This document shows, in pieces, positions 36,447 through 47,165 of a DNA stretch of 64,000 nucleotides. How positions within the stretch are numbered: the stretch's first letter is position 1; each line of letters begins with the position of its first letter. The notes below the pieces were generated by a model. That model was not told the DNA's origin and searched no databases. It saw only the letters and a list, made by a program, of their open reading frames with translations. This DNA comes from Climacium dendroides (lineage: Eukaryota; Streptophyta; Bryopsida; Hypnales; Climaciaceae), in assembly GCA_950106755.1 (NCBI GenBank), contig OX467091.1:14091538-14155537 (forward strand), given 5' to 3'. The translations under genes were made by a program, and so were the position numbers.

Positions 36447-39400
36447 TCACGCCCCGTTTGATTCTGGTGTGATTGTGCTGTGGAAGGATCCAACTGTCCC
36501 TTCCTGCAAAATTTTCAGTGCTTGCGGCTGGTTGTTGACACGAGGAAGCTTGTACTGATTGGGCGATGCGCCTCTGGCCACTGCCCCATTCAGCATCTTG
36601 TGAAAAGTGCCCTCCCTCACAATACGAAGCTCAAGTGGACCAATTTGACCCTTGTAACGCCATCTCCGATACACGTAATTGAAGCTGGCATCCAGTGTGT
36701 TGGCACACTTCTGTAATACGTTGTGGTCCAAGTTACTAGCACACAAAAGTTCAACACGAAACGTCAGGTTCAGTATCATTGTATCAATGGCAACTGTGTC
36801 ACTCTAATAACATTCCTGAGCAGTGGGGAAGCTAGACTCTGCACTTTTCACACCGGCAAAATGTTCTATTGAGAGAACCTGAGAAAGCTTGAATGCTTTT
36901 TTTGAGTGCATGATTTGATCAAAATGCAAGGGAAATATTCCTCGATTTACTGTTCTTTTGAAAAAAATATTAGGTGTAACAAGTACAGCAACCAAAGGGT
37001 CGAAAATGGGTCATCGAGTTACGATTTAATAGCATGAAATGTGAACTAGGCGTGCAGGAGCAACTTGATGTTCAGAGAATGTGCACAATTTATTACACGC
37101 AGATCTCTTTCATCCGCCCCACTCTTCAACGCACATTATGGAATATCATACACACTGGCCACACTATCATTACATGTTGCCCAATTGACTCACTTTCTTA
37201 TTATTCGACATGCAATGTGACTGTCACCCAAGCAGTCAGTGTAATGGTTTTTCAGTGTACCTGCTGTCCACCATCTCCAAGAAGATGACGTATCGCCCAG
37301 GCAAGGAAGAGACATCGGAAGCGGCTGTGTAATCGGAAAGCTCCATAGCCGGCTGTGCCTCTCTGAGAAGCTTGGCAGCTTTGTCCACAACCGCTTGCAG
37401 CTCCTCCTCATCCGTCTTGTCTGTATGCACGCTGAGAATCACATTCATGCGTCGTACAAACGCAAACACAGGCATCGTGTTGCGGAAGCTCGTCACTCGT
37501 ATCACATCGCCGACACGGTACCTGTAGAACCCTGTGCCACCACCATCACAGTTTTGAATAGGCCGTGCTCATCATCTTGTAAAACGACTCCATTTCCACA
37601 TAAAGATACATTTTTTGGCCTTCAGAATGCACGTTTGTAACGAATTGATTCCTTCTTCTTCACTAAGTTAGAAGTACCTGAAACCAATCACCCATTAATT
37701 TCAAATAGAAGCCCTCTAGAAGTGTTACCAATACAACCTATAACTATCATGCTGAATGTCTTCAACGTTATACACGCAACCTACCTGTAAAGTAAAGATC
37801 CTCTAGTGGATGATTTGAGTCTTTCGGAAGGCAATCCAAAGATGCTACTAAAGCGATAAAAAATATTCATTTCTAGCTAAAATGCAAAGTAGTAGAACTA
37901 TTTCCAATAGACTCTCTGTTCACAAAGCCATAAGGTTAGAATTCTTCTTCCTGTGACAAATTCAAGCCATCAGTGAACACTAGATCCATGGTTTTCATTG
38001 CCACAACGCAACAAATGACCCGCCGCCTTGCATATGGAAATCCACGAGAGAAGTGCAGTTTCTCATAACCCCGAAATCCCCACTCCTGAAAACTACAACA
38101 GCGCTGCTGCTTCACCCTCAAAAACGTTCATTGACGTAGCCACACCGGGCCCGTATCACCTCTCTGAAATCAAAGTTTCCTTACCTATATTATTCGTCAC
38201 CACCAACTCGTACTCTCGTCCCACTTCCAACTCACAAGCCTCCAGCACCTTCAACGCCCCCCCATGACCATCAATTCCACCATCCACCGGAATAAACTCA
38301 AAGTAAATCCTTTCAACCCAAGGCAAGTAGGTAATCTCCTCAGGGTCACAGTTCAATCTTGGGTTGAGTGCAATGTGCTCACACTCGGAGCTTGCGTATC
38401 CAACCGACACCACTGGGAGATTCCCTGCGAAGTGTTTCAGAGCCGATGCGTATTGCAGCATACTTCCCGACAGGATGCATTGCACGAAGTGAGCGTTTGG
38501 GAACAGGCGTGGGAATATGCCATCCCAATTCTCTTGGGAGCATTCGAGCTCTATCCTGTTTGCGAGCTCTGGGTTTGGGTGAAGCGTGTCCTTCAGTGCG
38601 GCTCGGAGTTCGGGAGATTTGATGATTTGGGGGTTCAGGGTGCCTGTTCGGATGTCTGATGTGAGCTCTCGCCATTGTTGTTGGAGGGCTCGGGCGGCAG
38701 CCACGACAGTCACTGCAAGTTTACAACATCTATAAATCAGTGGAGAACATAAGATGCAGAATTGGCCACTTATTGAGACTGTTCATCCAGGTCCCTTTTA
38801 AAAGCCACAAGACAGCATGAATTGCACAAGAACTACACGGCTTTGCTAAGAGGTAGACTCTGCAGATCAACATCAACAGACTCTACATAAAAAGGCATAG
38901 CGCATCTTCATAAATGGACTGTAACGTGTTGTAAAATAGATAACATTCTTGAACATTTCACCTTTCATTCCCTAACCAAATTGAATGTCAGACCTTTGGG
39001 TTTTAGCAGATTGGAGACTAGAATTTGCAATATCTACTCAAGGGTAGTAGGGTACGAGCCTAGGAACGACAGTTAGGACCTCTAATTCCATCATAACCAT
39101 GGCCAGAAAGAAATCTCAAATCCTTGACCATGAAATCCAAACCCTAAAACCTCAATTTGATTCTTTCACTATGACTTCCACGATTGCAACTCTCCTCCAT
39201 TTCTATCGCTACGCGTGCTTGCTTTGCAGAAGAACGACTCTCCAAGGATGAGATACTCAAATTTTAATGCAGAAATCGATATTTAAATAGAAATAGTACG
39301 ATCCATTACCTGCAAATACAGCAGACACTTTGACAATCTCCGGTGCTCGAGCTAGTGCGCAAAGGAGATGACAGTACATGCTCTGGTGAATGTCCTCGCA

Positions 39401-40719
39401 CAGAATCACCTCGTCAGGGACACACATTTCATCACCTGCCCTCTCTCGGTTCCGAAAGCGCGCACTTCGGTATAGATTTGTAGTCATGGCTCCAGCTTTG
39501 AGCCCTGAGGGTGTCACTGATTGCTTCCCCGCAAATGCAAGATTCAGGGCTTTGCCCCGCTCATAACCAGGAAATGCCCTGTTCCACCGAGCCCACATGA
39601 AAGCTCAGTTACATGCTCTTCCCCATCACACCCTTGGATAAATTCTTGCCACCAAGAGGCTACTATTTGAAATAGATGTCCCCAAGAGCTCATCAAAGTC
39701 AAAAAATCAATTACCTGCGGAGTGATGCATCCAAAAAAGTATAAAAGAATCGACGTTCCTCGCTGTTGCCCCTGTCTGTTGCCGGTATATACTTTGGCTT
39801 CCCGCCTGTGGTTCCTGAACTGCATCAATTCCACGCTGAGATTCATCAAAATATGCTGCTGTGCAACGCACGTGAGGCTGTGTAGCTCATTTCATGCTGT
39901 AGTCCGCTTAAAAATGTAACTCAATTTCTATTGGCATTGCTTTTGGGCATCGATCCTCAATGCACTATGGAATTTGCCCCTCCAAATAAACTTCTAACTT
40001 TTCATCAGTTTATAATTAGAGCTTGAAATTTTTATCATTGGAAGTGCATTGGAAGTACTTGAATAAGTACAAGAAAAATCAAATTTAGACATTGGACAAA
40101 GGAAGTAAACTGCATCAGAAGCACACAAAAAGTCAAAAATTATAGAGGTCTTGACAAATCATGGTTGCCAAAGCACATTTCACTCCAAGTTGTGTGGTAT
40201 CCAGATCAAAACCAGGTACGAGTTTTAACCTAAATTCGCCACATTTATGGGAGAAAGATCAAGTTACCTGAGGTGGAACGCAATGACGGGGTCAACAGTG
40301 AAGATGGGCGCCGTGGTCTCCCCATTGACCAACCTCAAAATATCGGTTTCCAAGTCTCCATAGCTCACAACCGGCACGCATTTTCGAAAACTCTCCACAT
40401 CCGTGCGTCCATTCAATCCATGGCGCTGCAGATACTCCACCCCAACCTGCAGCTCCAGAATTTTACGCAGCTTCGCGTGCTGCAGGCGCATCACGTCCGC
40501 CGCGAGCTCGTCCAGAAAAGCCTCCGAGTCGAAGTCCGACGCTGTCACGTCCATGCCGCGCTCCGAAGGGAAAACGAACGTGTCCAGGCTCTTGTATCCA
40601 TTAGTACTACTCTCCTTCGATTGCTGGTGTTCACCAGTTTCACCAGAAGCACAGTCTTCACAGCGGGCTTTACAGGTTATGTCACTGGTTACGACAGTCT
40701 CCCTCGCCATTGCGTGCAT
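36447..40719 (-). CDS. GH3: GH3-family acyl-acid-amido synthetase (six coding exons)
   Basis: GH3 enzymes adenylate hormone-like carboxylic acids such as indole-3-acetate or jasmonate, then couple them to an amino acid in the cytosol. Exons on the minus strand: 40719-40268, 39819-39715, 39578-39310, 38712-38185, 37531-37261 and 36735-36447. All introns are GT-AG with matching phases, giving 637 residues; plant members are usually 575-615. ATP/AMP motif I, SSGTTGG (about 151-157), is rebuilt across the first intron. Motif II, YASSE, is at about 381-385, and motif III, FYRYRVGD, at about 453-460. The C-terminal domain carries GPLELRIVREGTF and GASPNQYKLPRV. The start could be the ATG at 40719 or the one at 40710. 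The first 60 or so residues are a Ser/Cys-rich extension not typical of the family. Substrate group (jasmonate or auxin type) cannot be told by eye. Confidence 0.93.
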
Positions 40720-40798
40720 ACAGCTAGCGAGCCCCGGCAAAGAAATGAAATGCTCCTTATCGATAAGTCGATCAGAACGCTGTTTATGAAAAAGTTCT

Positions 40799-41146
40799 GT
40801 GTTTTCGTGATAATGCAGCCACAAAGTTAAGGCTCTACAACTAACTTATAGTTGTGCAACAATTAATCCAGTCAAAAAGCTACAATTCAAGAGACTCTGT
40901 GACTAGCTTATGTCAAGCTGTTCGGAAAAGACCAGCAGCTATGCCACAGATCGGATAAGCAGCGTCAGTATGTGCATAATTATGTCATGTGGTATTGAAG
41001 AAATAGCAAGCTTGGTATGAAGACTATCTGTGCTTTCGTAATGCCGAAGTAAAGTTAAGACGGTCTCTCTATAACTTAGATGACTTTTACTAAAGTAGCA
41101 ATGCAGTAAGAAAGCTACGAGAGAATCTGTGACTAGCTTGTTTCAA
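40799..41146 (-). repeat. Duplicated segment in the GH3 upstream region
   Basis: Two diverged copies of an approximately 120-bp unit lie at 40799-40920 and 41028-41146. Both begin with a TCTGTGYTTTCGT phrase, contain AAAGTTAAG, and end with AATCTGTGACTAGCTT or ACTCTGTGACTAGCTT. The near copy is only about 80 bp from the GH3 start codon, so this is promoter or 5' leader sequence. No canonical TGTCTC auxin-response element was found between 40720 and 41400. Confidence 0.6.
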
Positions 41147-41429
41147 CGCGTTTAGTAGAAATAAAGGAGCAAGAGCAAGTTCTAGGAACCGCGAGGGTAA
41201 GTTATCACCAAAAAACGTGCAGGCTCACACTCCTCACAGAGTCATCAGTCACAAGCCTGCTTCATGACCACGGCAACTGTGGCCTTGAAGATCTGTACAC
41301 CTCCAAAGTGTACTCTCCAAACGATACGTCCATCATGAATTCGTTGCTGGCAGCTCAAAAACGCCAGTCAAATGCAGGACTTCAGGTGCTACAATTTTGG
41401 AGGATATAAGGGCAGCTACCCTGTTTTGG

Positions 41430-42110
41430 GACACAATATAATTGCCACTCTATTTTGGGGCCTGCTACAACTCAATGGGCACCTTATTTGTGCATAAACT
41501 CAATTGCGGCATGTGACCCTTTTCGAGCCATAATTTAATTGCTACTTGATCCTAGTTGTGCTACAATTCCATTGTCCCACAATTTGTCCTGTAATTCAAT
41601 CATCCCTCAATTTGTGCCACAACTTAATTGCTACTTGATCCTAGTTGTGTTACCAATTCCATTGTCACATAGTTTGTCCTACAATTCAATCGCACCCCAA
41701 TTTGTACCACAACTTAATTACTACTTGATTTTAGTTGTGCAACCAATTGTATTTGTCACAAAGTTTTGTTCTACAATTCAATCGCCCCCAATTTGCACAA
41801 CAATTTAATTACTATGTGATCTTATCTAATTTGGGCCATAGCTTAATTAATTGCGGCCTTATCTTGTGCCACAATTTAATAGCCACCCTATTTGTATCAC
41901 AATTTAATTTCTACTTGACCTTGTTTGTATTATAAATTCATTGAAACATTGTTTGCATTGCCATGCAATTCAATTGCTTCCTATTTTGAGTAATAATTTA
42001 ATTGCTTATTAGATGGCCAAACTATTTGTACTATAGTTTAATAAACATGTGACCCTATTTGTGCCACAATTCACTAGCACCCTATTTGTGCCACTATGTC
42101 AAATTGTGTA
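41430..42110 (+). repeat. Diverged minisatellite, about 100-bp unit
   Basis: Phrases such as TTTGTGCCACAATTTAATT, CTACTTGATCCTAGTTGTG and GTCCTACAATTCAATCGC recur with a period near 100 bp, best seen at 41539-41830. They decay outward on both sides. The open frames at 41539-41935 are only read-through of the repeats (PQFVPQLN recurs) and are not taken as a gene. Confidence 0.7.
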
Positions 42111-42771
42111 CATTTTAAATTTTGAAATATACAATCATTGCTAAATAAACATAATGTAAACAAATTCACAATGTGGCACAACCAGTTACATGGCACAAAT
42201 AAGGTGGCTTACCATAACATTTCTTAATCTTCACATGGTTAAGTATTTTTAATTGAACCGTAGCCCGCAAAGGGATGATCTCTACATGAACCCTAGTTAA
42301 AATGATTTTCAATTAAAAAGCACCTATTTTTCAACCCAATACTATGTCTACTCCCTCAAAGTCAAGGACAAAGTCTTATAAAAAAATGAATGGATATTTA
42401 GATGGTTTTATAGATGGTGATGGTGACTTGACACAGCCTCAAAGTGTGCCTCTTTACAACTATCTTTCCAAATACCTAAGCATGTAATAGAATATTAAGC
42501 AATCTTCATGGCATATGGATTAAAAGCCTACATTAGTACTCTTCTTTCTCTCTTTCTAAATAAGGGATAACTTCGACAACTCAAATTATTTAAATATGTT
42601 TTGCAAAACCATAGAAAATGAAGAGAAAAAATTATGAAGAAAAATTTAAGAGGTTGTGTTAATTTTGCATAAGTTGTAAATTTTTAAAAACCTAGTTTGA
42701 AAGGGGCAATAAGAGTAACTTGATCCTAAAATCCAAAATTCACTTGACAAACATTAATACTATAAAGACGC
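42111..42771. other. AT-rich intergenic DNA
   Basis: No gene or element was recognised between the minisatellite and the CACTA element. Confidence 0.5.
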
Positions 42772-42774
42772 TAT

Positions 42775-43871
42775 CACTACAAGAAAATAAGGGGTTCTAC
42801 AATTACTGTTTGCAACTGGTTTAGTTGCATAGGCCATTTGCAACTAGGTGACAATTTAGAGTCCACAGTTGCAGTGGACAAGTTGCACTAATTGCAAAGT
42901 AGTTGCAAAAAATTTCAAAGTTGTTTCTCATTCGACAATATACTTGAAAGTTCATTGATGAACTCTTTTGACGTGGTTGCTTACGTGGAAGTTATTTGTA
43001 TGCAACTGGTTTACAACTGGTTTGCAACTAGCATGCAACTAATTTGCAACTAATGTGCTTGGTTTGCGACTTATTTATGACTTGTCTGTAATTCATAGAT
43101 TTGTAGATTTTGAAATTTTAATCTCAAAGATTTGTACATTCAAAATTTCAAATGTATCTTTTTTATAGATCACCAAATCTAGAAATATCTTAGATGTTAA
43201 ATATTATAGATTTTATAGATTACAAAAATCTACAAATTGTGAAAATCTACAAATTATAGATATCTATAAGTTGTAGAAATTTTTAAATTATAGAAATCTG
43301 TAAGTTGTAGAAATCTACAAAATGTAAGAATCTACAAAATATATCAATATTAGAATTTCATTATCAAAATTCATAACACAAGAATGTTATAACTTACAAT
43401 TCTTATATATCCAACCTAATTGTATTCTTGACAATTGATATGGGACAATTAACAAAAGACTCAATAGTAGTTGTAGTCTAATTGCACTCTAGTTGAATTG
43501 CTATCAAATTTAAATTATATGCAACTATAGATAGACACATCAGACTCTACAGAATGTAAAATTGTCCACATCAACAATTGTGATGAATATCAGATGTAAA
43601 ATACCTCACATCAACTCTTTTGTTACATTCCCGTAAACGTAAGTACATTTTGCGACTACTTTGCAACTATTTTGCAACTGTAGTGTAACTATGTCAAAGT
43701 TGGTGCAAATACAGAGGATTGTAGTTGCAAGACAATTGCATACTATTTTGCAACTGTAGTGTAACTATGTCAAAGTTGGTGCAAATACAGAGGATTGTAG
43801 TTGCAAGACAATTGCATCAGACACGTAGTTGCATTTCAGTTGGTTGTAGTGGACACGTTTTTCTTCTAGTG
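42775..43871. mobile_element. Non-autonomous CACTA (En/Spm-type) transposon, 1097 bp
   Basis: The left end is CACTACAAGAAAA. The right end, on the complement, is CACTAGAAGAAAA, matching at 12 of 13 positions. A 3-bp target duplication TAT flanks both ends (42772-42774 and 43872-43874), as expected for CACTA elements. Many subterminal TGCAACT motifs in both orientations occur within about 250 bp of each end, as in En/Spm. The interior is AT-rich and carries a perfect 76-bp tandem duplication near the right end. No transposase frame is present, so it would need a partner in trans. Confidence 0.88.
43666..43817 (+). repeat. Perfect 76-bp tandem duplication inside the CACTA element
   Basis: The unit starting ACTATTTTGCAACTGTAG at 43666 is repeated without change from 43742. 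It includes subterminal TTGCAACT and GTAGTTGCAA motifs, so the duplication doubles the probable transposase-binding sites at this end. Absence of differences suggests a recent event or array conversion. Confidence 0.85.
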
Positions 43872-43874
43872 TAT

Positions 43875-44667
43875 GGACCTTTTAGATACAATGGATGACC
43901 TATAAAAACAAATAATGTAGTGGTCCAATAATTAGAGTATTTTGGTGATTACCCTGGTCATTGGGGCCACACATTTATAAAATTACAATATTCATAGCAT
44001 TAGAACATTGCCAAAACAAGAGGTTAAATTGCAAAAAATTGTACCAAAAATGATCTTCTTACAAATCCACCACCACTACTATACCAATCACTATCCCAAA
44101 TGGCCTTGGACTCCACATTGTTATAATTGCCCTTCTACTACTCATCATTTGAATTACTTTGTTGTTCAAATTTTCACTCCAAAATAGGGTTCAACATTTT
44201 ATTTGAGTCGATATTTTAAGTCTACTTACCTTATACAATATACAATATAACCAAGGTGAATTGGCATAAACGTGAGAAGAAATTGGCCTAAGCGTGAGAA
44301 GAAAGCTCTTATTCTTTATACCAAAGAAGAGGCGAGCGTCAACAAAAGTTGCATGTGAGGAAATTTGAGTAGGAACTTACTTGAACAGCAAGCCACGTCT
44401 ACTCACACGGCTCTCTTAAATAAGCAGCTTGTGGTGTTTTGCGCATGAGAATGAAGATATTTGCACAATAAAATGGCTCCGCCTGCTGACAAAAGTGTCA
44501 AAGCCTAGTGCATGCTTAAAAAAAATAGACACACATTGACTCAGACTGTGAACCAGACTTCTTGGGGGCATTTTTTTGAATATTAATAGCAGAGGTGACC
44601 CATCAGGACTCTTGAATGACACTAAAGGTACGTTCGCATTGGCTGTTGATAAAACTTTGGTATCATT
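43875..44667. other. AT-rich intergenic DNA
   Basis: No gene was recognised. A short duplicated phrase near 44265-44305 (GTGAGAAGAAATTGGC and GTGAGAAGAAAGCTC) is the only local repeat seen. An open frame of 102 codons on the minus strand (44416-44724) runs into the inverted-repeat arm and has no recognisable motif. Confidence 0.45.
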
Positions 44668-45350
44668 ACAGAGGGCTGTTACACAGAATGTCCCCCTCTG
44701 AAGACCCCACGACCTGCTTTTCATTTTGCTTTCAAATTGATTTTTTCAGCAAAGTAGAAGAGATTGAAATAGGAAACAAGATTTACAATAAGAAAACTAC
44801 AAAAATGATGTCGGTTTTATGCCATGAACTTCATTTCTTGTGCCACTAATTCAATTCTCCCCTACAGCCAATCTAAAGATGACGATGGAGTGGAGGAAAG
44901 ATTTTTATACTAGTGGAGTAGTGGTGGGGTGAAACAAACCATGTGGGATATGTGAATTAGGACAAAAAAAAGAGCTCCTCCACTCATGGTTAAGTGGAAA
45001 CACAGAAATTGGGATAAATGTCAAATTTCAAACCTCATTTAGACATAGTAGACTATATTTTTCCAAAAATTTCAAACTAAGAAAAGTTGGGTAATCAAGT
45101 ACACTTTTATCTCCAAAAGTCCGTTTGATATTTAAATACTCCACCTAAAAGTTATGAATAAATTTCAAAGGAGGTGTTCAAAAATGTCCAAAAAAATGTC
45201 CCTTCCACCCTGACCCCACCCCACCCCACCCCTTCTAGAATTTGTTTAGAATTCTTACATGAGGTTTCAAAATCTCCAACAGATTTTAAGAAAGAAATGT
45301 TAGCTTGCTTCTCCCACTTCTTCCAATTCAATTTTTTATTATTAAGATTT
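44668..45350 (+). repeat. Left arm of a large inverted repeat (fold-back family copy iii)
   Basis: This segment is the reverse complement of 47240-48922 once the TTAA element inserted there is removed. Shared landmarks include CACAGAATGTCCC, GAAGACCCCACRACCTGC, the CCTGACCCCACCCC run, and GTGGGAGAAGCAAGCTAACA-type text on the complement. The left arm lacks about 75 bp of GC-rich sequence that the right arm has (48838-48890). The match ends near 45350. It carries an unoccupied TTAA at 45286-45289. Confidence 0.85.
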
Positions 45351-47165
45351 TTTAGTACTCCACTGACTTGTATTTAAATCCTATAAGAGTTTGATAGTTT
45401 TCTAATACAAAACAATGTGCAATTGCATATTCAATCACATGTACACATAATTACTTTATGAAAATCTAAGTAGTGATGTTTTTGTCGTCAACCCTCCATA
45501 ATAAATATTTGTTTCATACATATGTGTAATGCATAAGTTTTGTCAATCACAACAAACTTTCATTCAAGCAATGAAAAAAAATTTGAACTTTTCAAGTACT
45601 TGAAAGTTATATGTTTCTAAACTAATTTGACAAATACTAATTATTAAAGATTTTAAAAGGTTGATATGAATATTTTCTAATCATAAATTTGAATGTCAAA
45701 CAAAGTAAAAATGTCGAAAAGGCTGTACAATGTTACATACTATTAATAGCACATGTAGGTCTGGTTTGAATTGACTTTGGACATTTGGGAAATAAATAGC
45801 ATTTAATTTGCACTAAGTTTAGACAGAATAAATGAAAATTTTAAAATCATTAAATGATTTTTTTTTCAAAATATAAGCAACGATGAATTCTAAAATACCT
45901 AGGATTGATTGCTTTGGAAGAAAATAATTGAGGACAATGGTGTTAAGTTCTATAAACATGTTCCTTCCAACCCCTCTTTGAAAATTCTCTACCACTAACA
46001 TTGTACCATATTCAACACTTTTCAATTTTTTTTTTATAGAAAATGAAGCCGTTTGTAGTTATACCTCAAATTTTCCTCCCCCCATGTTCCATTGTTGTTT
46101 CAACATTTGGTGCATTACTATACTTTTTCAAAATAAATTCACAATTGAAAATTAGTCTAATGTTATTTGAAACAGTAATGGAATATTTTACCATGTTTAC
46201 CTAATGGTTAAATGTATAGAAAAGTTAAATTGTTTGAACAACGTGTTATCAATAGACAATCAAAGTTGAAGTTAATACATATTTCATACCTTCTCAAAAG
46301 AAGTTCCATATCTTGTACAATTCCCTCTATGTGATAAGAACTCTAACATGCTTTGACGTGCTACTAAACAAAAAGGGTTATTGTGTGTACAATACCATCT
46401 TTACACAAACCTAGTAAACAAATAAAGTATAAGTATTTGCGTCACATCCCAATATTCAAACCCAATATAATTAGTTTGAGAGAGGAAATAGTCTCCTTTT
46501 GCATTCTTAGGTGATTGAACTTTGGATATTGATAAGTTTCTTTTAACATCATAAATCTATCAACAAGTGCTTGTAATACATGAAGGGTTGAACAATTGGC
46601 ATAAGATGTTCTTCAACATTTTCAAAATCCCAATGTTGTTTTGATGTAGAATATCAACATGGATTAAAAGGTATGAATTGTAAAAGGGTGTCACTCCCCC
46701 ATTAAAACCCCAAAGCTCTCTGTTACAAAAGTTGAGCAATTTTATTGCAAAAATTAAAACTTGACAACATTTTTGAACTAACATTTCAACTTGAAAGCAT
46801 GAATCAATTAAAATAGAACAAGCACTTACAAGCACACAATGAAGTGACTATTTTTTTGATTTTGAAGTCTTGAGAACCCCTTGTAGAATATGATTTCAAA
46901 GAATTCAAATATGAATAATTGTTGATTCAATATTCTACACCAGTACATTGAAAATGTTGAAACAATACCTTTGAATAATTGTTGATTAAATATTCCTATA
47001 CCACCATATTTGAATTATTGAAACAATACCTTTGATTCACAACATTGATTCAATATAACTTGTGATATTGCTGAGACAACCTTAAATGGCTACTTTGTGT
47101 TTGTCATGTTGTTTGAATAATGATGATATATTGATTTAAAGTTCTTAAGAATTTGAGATGTAACT
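45351..47165. other. Spacer of the large inverted repeat
   Basis: AT-rich sequence without a recognisable gene. An approximately 61-bp unit containing TGAATAATTGTTGATT and GTTGAAACAATACC is tandemly repeated at 46911-47031, with a further diverged copy. Minus-strand open frames of 68-91 codons (45819-46025, 46560-46835) have no motif I can name. Confidence 0.5.

Noticed and set aside
37936..38267. Open frames on both strands within GH3 intron 4 as separate genes
   Set aside because: They are short, lie between well-supported GH3 exons, and have no motif.
40719..40824. A GH3 start at 40824
   Set aside because: The codon there is TTG, not ATG. The first in-frame ATG is at 40719.
41539..41935. 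Repeat-containing open frames as a repeat-domain protein
   Set aside because: They merely read through the minisatellite. The repeats are diverged at DNA level without keeping the reading frame beyond short pieces.
41539..43870. A CRISPR array suggested by regularly spaced repeats
   Set aside because: The repeats are diverged, the spacing is irregular, and the genome is eukaryotic. The sequence is a minisatellite and CACTA subterminal repeats.
44616..44849. Related open frames at 44616-44849 (+) and 48680-48943 (-) as a duplicated gene
   Set aside because: Both lie in the inverted-repeat arms, their similarity is that of the DNA repeat, and no protein motif is present.
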